Source: Arthrobacter sp. ov118 (GTDB taxonomy: Bacteria > Actinomycetota > Actinomycetes > Actinomycetales > Micrococcaceae). From it: a stretch of DNA of 64,000 nt. The notes beneath the pieces were generated by a model that searched no databases, was not told where the DNA came from, and saw only the letters and a list, made by a program, of their open reading frames with translations. Positions 18,178 to 26,857 of this stretch are shown here, in pieces. Every line of letters begins with the position of its first letter. The stretch's first letter is position 1. Where the stretch lies: the NCBI RefSeq assembly GCF_900116495.1, contig NZ_FPAY01000005.1, positions 186,001-250,000 on the forward strand, in the 5' to 3' direction. The translations under genes and the position numbers were made by a program.

Positions 18178-18804
18178 TCAGGCCTGCTGGACGTGGTCCT
18201 TGGCGTCCGCGGCCCTGTCCTTCAGGTCAGCGACCGCGTTCTGGCCCTCGGCCTTGACGTTTCCGGTCGCGTCCGCGGCGGTTGCCTTGACGTTCTCCAT
18301 GGCTTCCTGTGCCGGTCCCTTGAGCCCTTCGGCGACGTGCTTCGCAGCCTCGGTCAGTTCCGCGGTCAGCGGTTCCGCCGCGGTCTTCAGCCCGTCCGCT
18401 GCTTCGCGTTCCTTCTCGCTGGCCGGGATCAGGGACGAGACGAGCAGGCCTGCGCCGAACGCGATCAGCCCGGCCGCGAGCGGGTTGCCCTGGGTTTTGG
18501 CTTTGACCTGGGCCGGGGCATCCCCGATCGCGGCCCCGGCCTCGCCCAGGTGCGCTCCCGCAGGCTGGTGGGCTCCGGCGTTGCCGGTCGCTGGGTGCAC
18601 GGTCCCGGCGGTGTGGTCGGCTGCGCCCATGACTTTCTCTTTCACCCCGAAGACGGCGTCCTTGACGCTTTCTTTCACCTTGTCCGTCTGCCGGCGGACG
18701 ATGTTGGACGGCGTGACCTTGTCCGCGACGGCGTCGACGTTCGTGCCCAGGCGGGCGCGGGTTGCTTCGATATCTGCTCGGATGACATCCGGGTTTTCAC
18801 TCAT
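18178..18804 (-). CDS. DUF3618 family stress protein
   Basis: 208-aa protein beginning MSENPDVIRADIEATRARLG, the DUF3618 signature. It is followed by helices rich in Ala/Lys/Glu and one transmembrane-like segment (NPLAAGLIAFGAGLLVSSLI, about 107-126). The C-terminal third is amphipathic helix repeats (AEGLKGPAQEAMENVKATAA). DUF3618 proteins are actinobacterial and proteobacterial envelope-associated proteins of unknown role, usually found with the holin-type protein. It is the last gene of a three-gene minus-strand operon with the genes at 18826 and 19245, 21 bp from its neighbour. Confidence 0.85.
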   Translation of the reverse strand: MSENPDVIRADIEATRARLGTNVDAVADKVTPSNIVRRQTDKVKESVKDAVFGVKEKVMGAADHTAGTVHPATGNAGAHQPAGAHLGEAGAAIGDAPAQVKAKTQGNPLAAGLIAFGAGLLVSSLIPASEKEREAADGLKTAAEPLTAELTEAAKHVAEGLKGPAQEAMENVKATAADATGNVKAEGQNAVADLKDRAADAKDHVQQA

Positions 18805-18825
18805 AGTGTTTCTCCTGGCTAAATT

Positions 18826-19248
18826 CTAAGAGTTGGGCTTAAGCGTGGGCGGGATTTCCTGCAGGGTCTCCGCGGTCCGGGGCAGGCCCTTGATCGCCTT
18901 GAGTTCCTTGCGCCCGATCGAGGCGAGCACGGCGGCGATGATGCCCCAGATAATGGCGACAACAACACCGGACCAGCCCAGCCCGATCACGGTGCCTAGC
19001 GCCCACCAGAGCGCCAGGGACAGGAAGACCAGGACGAAATGGCCCGCGACGCCCGCGCCGGCGAGCATACCGCTGCCCTTGCCGGCCCGTGTGGCGGACT
19101 GCTTGAGCTCGACCTTGGCCAGCTCAACTTCCTGCCGCATCAAAGTGGACATATCCCGCGTGACCTCGCTCAGGAGATCGCCCAGGGACGATGTTTCGGC
19201 CTTCGCGCGGGCGGCCGTAGGAGGCGCTTCCGGCATCTGATGACTCAC
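18826..19248 (-). CDS. phage holin superfamily III-type (DUF1469) membrane protein
   Basis: 140-aa protein. Residues 20-55 (LGDLLSEVTRDMSTLMRQEV followed by ELAKVELKQSA) are the family's cytoplasmic helix. Two hydrophobic helices follow (GAGVAGHFVLVFLSLALWWA and SGVVVAIIWGIIAAVLASIG). It is known as a holin-like family, but chromosomal members are thought to be envelope stress proteins. Its ATG overlaps the stop of the upstream gene by 4 bp, which indicates translational coupling with the gene at 19245. Confidence 0.88.
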   Translation of the reverse strand: MSHQMPEAPPTAARAKAETSSLGDLLSEVTRDMSTLMRQEVELAKVELKQSATRAGKGSGMLAGAGVAGHFVLVFLSLALWWALGTVIGLGWSGVVVAIIWGIIAAVLASIGRKELKAIKGLPRTAETLQEIPPTLKPNS

Positions 19249-20033
19249 AGCTGACCACCCTCCCGGCCCGGGAAGGGAACAGCGTCCCGAAGGGTCGTGT
19301 CAGCTGCAGTGCCGGACGGCAATGACTGGGTCGAAACCGGACCCGCCGTGCCGGGAAGGACCGGCTCATCGAAGAACCGGTCGCCGGAGCCCGCAGCGAT
19401 CACAGTCTCGTAGTGAGTAGGGGCCGCTGCGGGCGACGAGAGTTGAGCGGGTTTCGACGCCGGCCGGTGCGTGTCCGGAGCACCGGCTTGCAGGCTTCGT
19501 CCCAGCCGGCCGGCGAGCAGCCCGGCGCCGGCTGCGGCCAGCAGGAAGGTCCCCGGGCGCCGGCGTGCGAAGGACTTCACTTCCTCGAGCAGAGACCCCG
19601 CATCCCTGTTTTCGAGCCAGGAAGCTGCGGACTGGGTCCGTTCCGCGACCTGACGGATGAGGTCAGCTGCGACGCCGGGCTGATCAGAAGCGTCCGCCAT
19701 GGTGTGGAGCTGCGAAGAAATAGTGCGGATCCCATCGGCGGCCTTCTGCTGCTGCGCGCCGGCCTGATCGGTCAGGCCGGACTTGGCCTGGTCCAGGAGA
19801 CCCTTGGCGTTGGTCTTCACCTCGGCCGCGACGTTGGCTGCCTCAGCCTTGGCGGTTTCAGCCACGTTCTTGGCTTCCCCTGCAGCATGCCCCGCCACTG
19901 CGGCGGCTTCGCCCTTCGCGGCTTCCTTCTTGGATGGTGAACCCTGCACACTGCCGGAGGACGCTGCCCCGATGCTCGGATACTCGTCCGCAGACGCCGA
20001 TGGAGTCGTCTGGGGCCACTGGTTTTCTGTCAT
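19245..20033 (-). CDS. hypothetical helical, stress-associated membrane protein
   Basis: 262-aa protein, first in the minus-strand operon. Residues 35-90 form an Ala/Lys/Glu-rich helical stretch (EAAKGEAAAVAGHAAGEAKN, LEA/apolipoprotein-like). A region near 150-175 is followed by a short hydrophobic segment (GTFLLAAAGAGLLAGRLGR, about 168-186), then a Pro/Ser/Thr-rich tail. No Pfam family is certain. The combination with a DUF1469 holin-like and a DUF3618 gene is common in Arthrobacter and mycobacteria and suggests envelope or desiccation stress. A palindrome-rich promoter region lies upstream at 20084-20125. Confidence 0.72.
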   Translation of the reverse strand: MTENQWPQTTPSASADEYPSIGAASSGSVQGSPSKKEAAKGEAAAVAGHAAGEAKNVAETAKAEAANVAAEVKTNAKGLLDQAKSGLTDQAGAQQQKAADGIRTISSQLHTMADASDQPGVAADLIRQVAERTQSAASWLENRDAGSLLEEVKSFARRRPGTFLLAAAGAGLLAGRLGRSLQAGAPDTHRPASKPAQLSSPAAAPTHYETVIAAGSGDRFFDEPVLPGTAGPVSTQSLPSGTAADTTLRDAVPFPGREGGQL

Positions 20034-20083
20034 CGTTGCTCTCCTTCAGGAAGGGTCCGCTGGCGAACCAGCCGTGCCGGATG

Positions 20084-20107
20084 AATTAGTAAGCACGGTT
20101 ACTAATT
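20084..20107. promoter_or_regulatory. 9-bp inverted repeat upstream of stress operon
   Basis: AATTAGTAA and TTACTAATT are perfect inverted repeats around GCACGG, 50 bp upstream of the minus-strand operon. A related AGTAAGCATACTT follows at about 20111. The shape suits a MarR- or TetR-type dimer, but the binder is unknown. Confidence 0.55.
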
Positions 20108-20299
20108 AGATAGTAAGCATACTTTCTGTTTCTTCCGCAAGGGGCTCCCCCTGAGGGCCGTCGGCCGCGTTCCCTCCGCCGGAGCCAGCGCGGCCTGGCT
20201 CTGGCAGTGCGCGGGTGAAGTCGGGAACGGCATGCGCATACCCGGCAGCTCGCATCCCCGTAGCGGAGAAATTAGCAAGTGGGGTTGCCAAACCGTTAC

Positions 20300-20311
20300 T
20301 AAGCATGCTTA
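20300..20311. promoter_or_regulatory. TAAGCATGCTTA palindrome upstream of PRC/DUF2382 gene
   Basis: A 12-bp perfect palindrome 74 bp before the plus-strand gene start, preceded by CCGTTAC. It shares AGTAAGCA/CTAAGCA words with 20084-20125 and with AAATTAGTAAGCA at 37533, upstream of the small monooxygenase gene. Probably a shared stress-promoter element. Confidence 0.5.
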
Positions 20312-20384
20312 TCGTTAAGTCATGGCGGCGTTCCCCACGGAGTCGCTGCAACCCAAACCGCATCACCGATCCAAAGGAGACATC

Positions 20385-21191
20385 ATGCTCGCCAAGGAAC
20401 ATATCGATGACCTGCTGCACCGCAACGGAAACATCCTTTCCAGCGACGGCAGCAAGATCGGATCCATCGGCCAGGTCTACGCGGACGACACCACCGGGCA
20501 GCCCACGTGGGTGACGGCTAAGACCGGCCTGTTCGGGACCTCGGAATCCTTCGTTCCATTGGAGGGGGCCCGCGTCGAAGGGAACGACCTCGTCGTCCCG
20601 TACACCAAGGACCAGGTCAAGGACGCCCCCCGGGTGGACACCGACGGGCACCTCGAGCCTTCCGAGGAGGACCGGCTCTACTCCCACTACTCTTTGGGTG
20701 GCGGGAACCGGACTTACACCGATGCCGCAGCCGGCCGGGACGCGGACTCCCGCGGCACAGACTATGCAGATACCGACCGCGGGACGGTAGGACGCGACAC
20801 GTCGGGCCCCACGACGGATGATGCCATGACCCGCTCCGAGGAACGCCTGAACGTCGGCACCGAACGGCAGGCCACCGGACGGGTCCGGCTGCGCAAATAC
20901 GTCACCACCGAAAACGTCACCCAGACCGTTCCGGTGCAGCGCGAAGAAGTCCGGATTGAACGTGAACCCATCACCGACGCCAACCGCGGATCGGCGATGT
21001 CCGGGCCGGACCTCAGCGACGAGGAGCACGAAGTCACGCTCCACGAGGAACGCCCCGTCGTTGAGAAGGAAACCGTTCCGGTCGAGCGCGTCCGTCTCGA
21101 CAAGGAAACGGTTACCGACGATGTAACCGTCAATGAGGAAGTCCGCAAGGAACGCATCGAAACCGACGACGACGACAGCACGCGCCGCTAG
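20385..21191 (+). CDS. PRC-barrel and DUF2382 (YsnF/AvaK) stress protein
   Basis: 268-aa protein. ATG 20385 follows AAAGGAG. The N-terminal PRC-barrel (residues 1-90) has DGSKIGSIGQVYADDTTGQP and an LVVPYTKDQVKDAP end. The C-terminal DUF2382 domain (about 145-262) has RSEERLNVGTERQATGRVRL, then VPVQREEVRIEREP and several charged repeats ending VNEEVRKERIE. Such proteins are induced by general stress. It is divergent from the 20033 operon and shares the palindromic promoter region, so the two are likely co-regulated. Confidence 0.9.
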   Translation: MLAKEHIDDLLHRNGNILSSDGSKIGSIGQVYADDTTGQPTWVTAKTGLFGTSESFVPLEGARVEGNDLVVPYTKDQVKDAPRVDTDGHLEPSEEDRLYSHYSLGGGNRTYTDAAAGRDADSRGTDYADTDRGTVGRDTSGPTTDDAMTRSEERLNVGTERQATGRVRLRKYVTTENVTQTVPVQREEVRIEREPITDANRGSAMSGPDLSDEEHEVTLHEERPVVEKETVPVERVRLDKETVTDDVTVNEEVRKERIETDDDDSTRR

Positions 21192-21202
21192 GCGCGGTGG
21201 GC

Positions 21203-21250
21203 GGGCAGGCCAGGGTCGCGGCTAACACCGGGCCTTGGCCTGCCCCTTCT
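21203..21250 (+). terminator. rho-independent terminator
   Basis: GGGCAGGCCA (21203-21212) pairs with TGGCCTGCCC (21236-21245), followed by CTTCTT. It lies 12 bp after the DUF2382 gene. Confidence 0.7.
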
Positions 21251-21287
21251 TATTGACCCTTGCTCCGCTCCAGGAAGGCCGCCATCG

Positions 21288-21869
21288 ATGCCCCTCGACC
21301 CTAAGGCCAACGTCCGGGACGGCTACCTGCTTCTCACCACAGCGGCCCGCCTGGTTCAGCGCCGCCACGACGAGGCACTTGCACCTCTGGGCCTGACACG
21401 GGCCGCCGTCATTGCCCTCAAAGCCGTGGCACCCCGCCCACTAAACCAGGAACAGCTTGCCGCAAAAGTACGCGTACAGGCCCAGACTCTGGGCCGCGTC
21501 CTGACCCGCCTGGAGGCAGAAGGCCTGGTCACCAGGAAGCGGAACCCGCATGACCGCCGCCAGTTCCAGGTTGAGATAACCGGCGCCGGAGAGGCCGCCC
21601 TCACGGCAGCCCATGAGGCCGAAAGCGCCGCGGTTCCCGCAGACTTCGACGGGTGGGACATCCTCCGGCAACAGCTCGCACGTTTTGTAACTTCACTCCA
21701 GAGTCCACGGCCGGGACGGCGGGTCAAGAAGGCCAGCCCGCGGGAGGGCGCCAGCCTTCAGCTCGTAGGTGTTGCCCGCCGCGAACCTGACCAGGATGCG
21801 CCTCCGGACCGCAGCGTGGAGTGGCCCCGCCCTGGGGATCAGAAGGGCAGCAGCCAGAAAACATCGTAG
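21288..21869 (+). CDS. MarR family transcriptional regulator
   Basis: 193-aa winged-helix regulator. The MarR fold spans about residues 10-140: LLTTAARLVQRRHDEALAPL at the start, the recognition region QLAAKVRVQAQTLGRVLTRL near 65-85, then EAEGLVTRKRNPHDRRQFQV, the classic beta-wing with DRR. The C-terminal 45 residues are unstructured and basic. MarR proteins bind short palindromes, often near their own genes; the inverted repeats at 20084-20107 and 20300-20311 are candidate sites, which is inference. A weak AGGAAGG precedes the ATG. Confidence 0.9.
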   Translation: MPLDPKANVRDGYLLLTTAARLVQRRHDEALAPLGLTRAAVIALKAVAPRPLNQEQLAAKVRVQAQTLGRVLTRLEAEGLVTRKRNPHDRRQFQVEITGAGEAALTAAHEAESAAVPADFDGWDILRQQLARFVTSLQSPRPGRRVKKASPREGASLQLVGVARREPDQDAPPDRSVEWPRPGDQKGSSQKTS

Positions 21870-21919
21870 AAACGAGCCAGGGCCGGTGCTGCGCCCCGCA
21901 TAATCGACCGTGGAGCAGC

Positions 21920-22210
21920 TCAGTCTTCGGTGGGTTCCTCGTCGCCGAGCTGACCAACCTCAATTCGGGCCTTCGTCTGCGCGTAGGCCCGCCCGAGGTA
22001 ATCGGCCAAGTCGTCGTGGCTGACCCGCCACACGCGCCTCCCTTCCAGTTGCACGCCGCGAAGCTCCTGGGACGCCAGCAGCGCGTAGATGGTCGGCGTT
22101 CCGACGTTCAGGATCTCCTTCACCTGAGTGAGCGTGAGCATCCGCGGGAACTGCACCCCTGCCCGGTCGGGCTCCTGCACTCCGGATCCCCCATCAGAAT
22201 CACGTGCCAT
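21920..22210 (-). CDS. excisionase-type helix-turn-helix DNA-binding protein
   Basis: 96-aa protein. ATG 22210 is 5 bp past the stop of the ParB-like gene, with GAGGACTGACC as ribosome site, so the two are coupled. It contains a MerR/HTH_17 fold: FPRMLTLTQVKEILNVGTPT then IYALLASQELRGVQLEGRRV and WRVSHDDLADYL. The C-terminus is acidic. It is a paralogue of the gene at 60316-60627 (FPRMLTLEQVQKVLNAKGSL). In actinobacterial plasmids such genes accompany parA/parB-like partition genes. It probably binds DNA and regulates the partition or replication locus. Confidence 0.82.
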   Translation of the reverse strand: MARDSDGGSGVQEPDRAGVQFPRMLTLTQVKEILNVGTPTIYALLASQELRGVQLEGRRVWRVSHDDLADYLGRAYAQTKARIEVGQLGDEEPTED

Positions 22211-22215
22211 CGAGG

Positions 22216-22476
22216 TCAGTCCTCTTTCCGGTGTTGCAGCTCGTCTTTGGTCCGCTGCCCGCGGCGCAGCGCGCCGGCCGGAACGGGCTCCCATTTCCGT
22301 CCGGCGTTGTGGCGGCGCTGCAGCCGCTTCACCTCACGCATCGTGGCACCGACGATCAGGTCGGACACGGACGCGTAACCCTCGGCTCCGCCCGCTGCCA
22401 GGAACGCGGCACGCACCTGGTCGGCCTCGGCCTCGGTGAAGTACGGGGTGAACGCCGCAATCTTCTCAGCCGGCAT
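22216..22476 (-). CDS. ParB-like ribbon-helix-helix partition protein
   Basis: 86-aa protein. FTEAEADQVRAAFLAAGGAE then GYASVSDLIVGATMREVKRL is the C-terminal ribbon-helix-helix region of small ParB-like centromere-binding proteins of actinobacterial plasmids, followed by a NAGRKWEPVPAG...RGQRTKDE tail. Usual members are 100-130 aa, so the disordered N-terminus may be missing or the start lies elsewhere. No parA is present in the window. Related pieces occur at 13489-13604 (N-terminal part) and 60630-60690 (tail only, fused to an oxidoreductase). Confidence 0.62.
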   Translation of the reverse strand: MPAEKIAAFTPYFTEAEADQVRAAFLAAGGAEGYASVSDLIVGATMREVKRLQRRHNAGRKWEPVPAGALRRGQRTKDELQHRKED

Positions 22477-22629
22477 GCGGCGACCGGGGCCAGGGGTGGA
22501 AGGGTAGCCGGGCTGCGACGGGACCGGAGTGCGTCCAGATCTATGCTCGGCGGCGGGACTTTGCCTCCGGAAGACCTTCGCCCCAGCGCTTCACGTGACC
22601 TTGCGGCTTTCACCTTTCCCTTGCTCAAA

Positions 22630-22646
22630 ATACCCCCCGGGGGTAT
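22630..22646. promoter_or_regulatory. CsoR-type copper operator
   Basis: ATACCCCCCGGGGGTAT is a near-perfect palindrome of the kind bound by CsoR copper repressors (TACCCC...GGGGTA). It lies about 100 bp upstream of the copper chaperone gene. No csoR gene is visible in the window, so the repressor would act from elsewhere. Confidence 0.8.
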
Positions 22647-22749
22647 ATGGATGGTGTTGTCAGTGAAGTGGTATGTCCCAGCCGAAACCCGGCCTTCACA
22701 GCCGTTCAACCCCAGCACCAATCGAAGTTTTCGAATGAATGGAACTGAC

Positions 22750-23064
22750 ATGTGCGAGACCAAATCCCGTAGAGAACTTCCCCTAATTAACGCCGCATCC
22801 GGTTGCGACTGCTGCTCGCCCGCCGCTCCGGACGATTCCCTTACCCGGGCCGGGGACGCCGAATACGCCGTGGAGGGGCTCACCTGCGGACACTGCGTGG
22901 AAAGCGTCAAGAAGGCCGTCATGGCACTTGAGGGCGTGACGGCCGCATCCATCGAGCTGAACCCGGGCGGCCACTCCCGCCTCGTTATTTCCGGATCCCT
23001 CACCTCCGCGGCGGTCCGTGACGCTGTAGTTTCCGCCGGGTACAGCCTGGCCTCCAGCCGCTAA
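22750..23064 (+). CDS. HMA-domain copper chaperone
   Basis: About 104-aa soluble metal-binding protein. The N-terminus has a Cys cluster (CDCCSP near residue 18-23). The heavy-metal-associated ferredoxin-like domain follows, with the GLTCGHCVESVKKAVMALEG metal-binding loop near 42-61 and a SAGYSLASS end. It should deliver Cu(I) to the ATPase encoded 70 bp downstream. ATG 22750 was chosen over an in-frame ATG at 22735 because the family commonly begins MC; neither has a strong ribosome site. It is first in the copper operon, behind the CsoR-type operator. Confidence 0.85.
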   Translation: MCETKSRRELPLINAASGCDCCSPAAPDDSLTRAGDAEYAVEGLTCGHCVESVKKAVMALEGVTAASIELNPGGHSRLVISGSLTSAAVRDAVVSAGYSLASSR

Positions 23065-23133
23065 TCCGGCCCCGCCGGCCTGCAGTGCCCAAACATCGCC
23101 CAGGCCGGCACCCGGTCCCCGCAAGAAGGAACC

Positions 23134-25262
23134 ATGGAAAACCACACTCTGCACGGCCACCAGTCCGCTGCAACCGACGCCGCCTCCCACGACGCTCCCC
23201 CGGCCAGCGCAACGGCACACCCCCATGAGGCGCACGGCGGCAATGGCCACGACGATGACCACGTGGTGCACAGCCACGGCCAGCACGCCGGGCACAGCAC
23301 CGCGATGTTCAAGGACAGGTTCTGGCTGACTCTGGTCCTGTCAGTCCCCGTGGTGTACTTCAGCCCGATGTTCGCTGACCTGCTCGGCTACATGCCGCCC
23401 GACTTCCCCGGCTCAGCGTGGATCCCCCCAGTCCTTGGGACCGTCATCTTTTTCCGTGGCGGGATGCCCTTCCTGAAGGGCGGCCTGAAGGAACTCAAGT
23501 CCCGGCAGCCGGGCATGATGCTGCTGATCGGCATGGCCATCAGCGTCGCCTTCGCCGCCTCCTGGGTCACCACCTTGGGCATCGGCGGCTTCGACCTGGA
23601 CTTCTGGTGGGAACTGTCCCTGCTGGTCGCCATCATGCTCCTGGGCCACTGGATCGAAATGCGCGCCCTCGGATCCGCCCAGGGAGCCCTCGACACCCTC
23701 GCGGCCTTGCTACCCTATGAAGCCGAACGCATCACCGATGCAGGCACCGAAACCGTCACCATCTCCGAACTCCGGACCGGAGACACTGTCCTGGTCCGGT
23801 CCGGGGCACGGATGCCCGCGGACGGCACCGTCATCGACGGGCAGGCCGAGTTCGACGAATCCATGATCACCGGCGAGTCCAAGACCGTGCTCCACTCCCC
23901 GGGCGCCCCCGTGGTTGCCGGAACCGTCGCCACGGACAACACCGTCCGGGTCCGGGTGACCGCCGTCGGGGATGACACCGCACTGGCCGGGATCCAGCGC
24001 CTGGTCGCCGAAGCACAGGCGTCCTCATCACGGGCACAGGCCCTCGCCGACCGGGCCGCGGCATTCCTGTTCTACTTCGCCACCGTTGCCGGCGTCATCA
24101 CCTTCATCGCCTGGACCCTGCTGGACAGCGTCCCCGAGGCTGTGACCCGCACAGTTACGGTCCTGGTGATCGCCTGCCCGCACGCCCTGGGCCTGGCCAT
24201 CCCGCTGGTCATCGCCATCTCCACCGAGCAGGCCGCCCGCGCCGGTGTGCTGATCAAGAACCGGATGGCGCTGGAACGGATGCGGACCATCGACATCGTC
24301 TTGTTCGACAAGACCGGAACCCTGACCAAGGGTGAACCCGAATTCAAGGACACCGCCCCCGCCGGCGGCACCAGCCCGGAGGAGCTGCTGGCCCTGGCCG
24401 CCGCCGTCGAGTCCGACAGCGAACACCCGGTGGCCCGGGCCATCGTCAAGGCCGCGCGCCATCGGGGACTGGACATTCCACAGGCCACCGGTTTCACGTC
24501 CCTGACCGGCCGCGGCGTCCGGGCCACGGTGGATGGCCGCACCGTGCAGGTCGGCGGCCCGGCGCTGTTGAAGGAACTCGGCATTACCGAACCCGACACG
24601 CTGTCTGCTTCCACCCGGGAATGGATGGACCGCGGCGCGGCAGTGCTGCACGTGGTCGACGGGCGACGCATCCTCGGAGCCATCAGCCTCGAGGACGCCG
24701 TCCGCGAGGAATCGCGACAGGCCGTCGCCGCACTGCAGAAGCGGGGCATCAAGGTCGCCATGATCACCGGCGACGCCCGTCAGGTCGCCGCAGCCGTCGG
24801 AGCCGAGCTGAACATCGACGAGGTCTTCGCCGAAGTCCTGCCCGCCGACAAGGACAAGAAAGTCGCCGAGCTACAGGCCCGCGGCCTGAAGGTGGCCATG
24901 GTCGGGGACGGGGTCAACGACTCGCCGGCCCTGGCCCGCGCCGAAGTCGGCATCGCGATCGGCGCCGGCACCGACGTAGCGATGGAATCGGCCGGCGTGG
25001 TCCTGGCCGGCAACGACCCCCGGGCTGTCCTGTCGATGGTGGACCTGTCGCGGGCCAGCTACCGGAAGATGTGGCAGAACCTGGTCTGGGCCACCGGATA
25101 CAACATCATCTCCGTCCCGCTGGCCGCGGGGTGCTCGCCTTCGCAGGGGTCGTGCTCTCCCCGGCCATGGGCGCGGTCCTGATGTCCGTCTCGACCATCG
25201 TGGTGGCGCTGAACGCGCAGCTGCTGCGGCGGGTGAAACTCAACCCATCCGAGGTTCGTTGA
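23134..25262 (+). pseudogene. CopB-type copper-translocating P-type ATPase, frameshift near C-terminus
   Basis: P1B-ATPase with a His-rich N-terminus (HPHEAHGGNGHDDDHVVHSH) and eight membrane helices. It has the transmembrane metal motif CPH (VIACPHALG), the phosphorylation motif DKTGTLTKG, HP locus SDSEHPVARAI and hinge MVGDGVNDSPALA. CPH with a His-rich tail is typical of CopB, exporting Cu. After GYNIISVPLAAG a single G is missing from a G-run near 25130, so this frame ends at 25182 with a scrambled tail. The proper last helix (VLAFAGVVLSPAMGAVLMSV) and end continue in the next frame to TGA 25262. The loss removes helix 8. An assembly error in the homopolymer is quite possible, in which case the gene is functional. 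Confidence 0.88.
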
Positions 25263-25353
25263 ACCAAGAGGCCTCACCAGCCAGGGGCGCCAGCACCCCC
25301 GTGGCCGATAGCCTAGAAGCCACAGCAGACCCCCACGAAAAGGAGGAAACGCC

Positions 25354-25821
25354 TTGACCGCAGCCCATCGCACCGCCGCGGCGTTCCTTCGCAGTGCGGG
25401 CCTCGTGGCCGTGGTGCTGGCCGTCATCGCCGGGATCTTGGGCATGCACGTCCTGACGGGCACGCACGCCACACACTCCCTGGCCTCGGCAACGGCAGGC
25501 GCCCACACGCACCACCACCCCGACGCTTCCGACCACCACGCATCCCATCAGGATTCCCCCGGGATGCCGGACGCCGGAGCCGCCGGCCAGGACGGCGTCC
25601 GCGCCACAGCAGGGCAGTCCTCAGATTCTTGCTCGTGCGGCGGCATGCAGGCCATGACCTCCTGCACACCCTCAGCGAAGACGGCGTCCCTGGCCGCACC
25701 GGCACCCGGCACCTCCGTGCTGGGCATCCACACCGGCACCGCAACCGCACGCGATGCGGTCCGGTGGACCTACCTTCCGGGCAGCCCATCACCTTGTGAG
25801 CTGTCCATCAGCAGGACGTAA
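25354..25821 (+). CDS. DUF6153 family His-rich membrane protein
   Basis: 155-aa protein with a TTG start behind AGGAGG. One N-terminal transmembrane helix (SAGLVAVVLAVIAGILGMHV, about 14-33) is followed by a His-rich extracytoplasmic region (HTHHHPDASDHH near 50) and a Cys cluster (SSDSCSCGGM near 90). This fits the actinobacterial DUF6153 family, which occurs in copper-resistance loci. His and Cys/Met suggest periplasmic or surface copper binding, but no activity is established. It follows the ATPase in the same orientation, about 90 bp away, and is probably part of the copper operon. Confidence 0.75.
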   Translation: MTAAHRTAAAFLRSAGLVAVVLAVIAGILGMHVLTGTHATHSLASATAGAHTHHHPDASDHHASHQDSPGMPDAGAAGQDGVRATAGQSSDSCSCGGMQAMTSCTPSAKTASLAAPAPGTSVLGIHTGTATARDAVRWTYLPGSPSPCELSISRT

Positions 25822-25963
25822 AACCGGGCATCCGCCGCGGCTTTTCCCGGCGCACGCTTTGTAACCTGGCCGTCCCTTCAGCGAGTGGTCAGGGCCTCAC
25901 CCGATGCACCCTGTCCCTGCGCCTTCTCGGCGCCAGCTGATATTTGAAGGACCTGATTTTCCA

Positions 25964-26605
25964 ATGAACAAGAATTTTCTGACTCTTTCCGCGACCGCCG
26001 TCGCGGCCGCACTCGCCCTGGCCGGATGCTCAACCGGCACCCCCGGATCCTCCGCCGCCTCCAGCAGTCCGGCATCCACCGGAAGTTCCACGCCGGGCAT
26101 GGGCCACGGCGGCACGGGCATGATGTCCAGCAGCGCACCGGCCGCCGCGGCAGACCACAACGCCGCCGACACGATGTTCGCGCAAGCGATGATCCCGCAT
26201 CACGAACAGGCCGTGGAAATGAGCGACCTGATGCTCAAGAAAACCGGTATCCAGGCATCTGTGACTGACCTTGCCACCCGGATCAAGGCCGCCCAGGCTC
26301 CCGAGATTGAAACCATGAAGGGATGGTTGAAGAGCTGGAATGAGTCCGCGACCATGGGCGCCGGCCACGGCATGGACGGCATGATGGGTGCCGCCGACCT
26401 GAAGGCGTTGGACGTGGCCCAGGGAACCGAAGCCGCGCGGCTCTTCCTGAAGCAGATGATTGCCCATCACCAGGGCGCTGTGATGATGGCCAAGAAGGAA
26501 AGCAGCGCCGGTAAGAACGCCGATGCCGTGCAGCTGAGCAAGGACATGGTGACCGCGCAGGAAGCCGAAATCCAGGAGATGCAGAAACTGCTGGCCACCC
26601 TCTAG
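25964..26605 (+). CDS. DUF305 lipoprotein, copper-associated
   Basis: 213-aa lipoprotein. The signal peptide ends in lipobox ALAGC (Cys near residue 23), then a Ser/Pro linker and a Met/His-rich stretch (MGHGGTGMM). Two DUF305 motifs are visible: MFAQAMIPHHEQAVEMSDLM near 70 and FLKQMIAHHQGAVMMAKKES near 165, with MGAGHGMDGMMG between. These four-helix ferritin-like proteins are common in copper loci and may bind or sequester Cu at the cell surface. It closes the copper cluster. AAGG lies about 15 bp upstream of the ATG. Confidence 0.9.
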   Translation: MNKNFLTLSATAVAAALALAGCSTGTPGSSAASSSPASTGSSTPGMGHGGTGMMSSSAPAAAADHNAADTMFAQAMIPHHEQAVEMSDLMLKKTGIQASVTDLATRIKAAQAPEIETMKGWLKSWNESATMGAGHGMDGMMGAADLKALDVAQGTEAARLFLKQMIAHHQGAVMMAKKESSAGKNADAVQLSKDMVTAQEAEIQEMQKLLATL

Positions 26606-26857
26606 CCAGCCCGGTTATGGCGTCGGCCCGGCCACTGCTGTTGCCGGGCCGGCACTCCTGCCCTCCTACTTTCGTCCCCCAACTCGGCCATGGACCTAAT
26701 CGGCAGGTTCATCATCCTCCCGCGAGTCTGAGAAGGATGAGCGGGCCCGACGCGCCTGCCGCTTTGCGGTGTGCCAGGCCGGAACTGCCCCCCGCGGACA
26801 TCGTCCTGCCCGTCATGCTGCATCCACTCGCCGGCGGCCAGTGAAGGCACGCACTGG

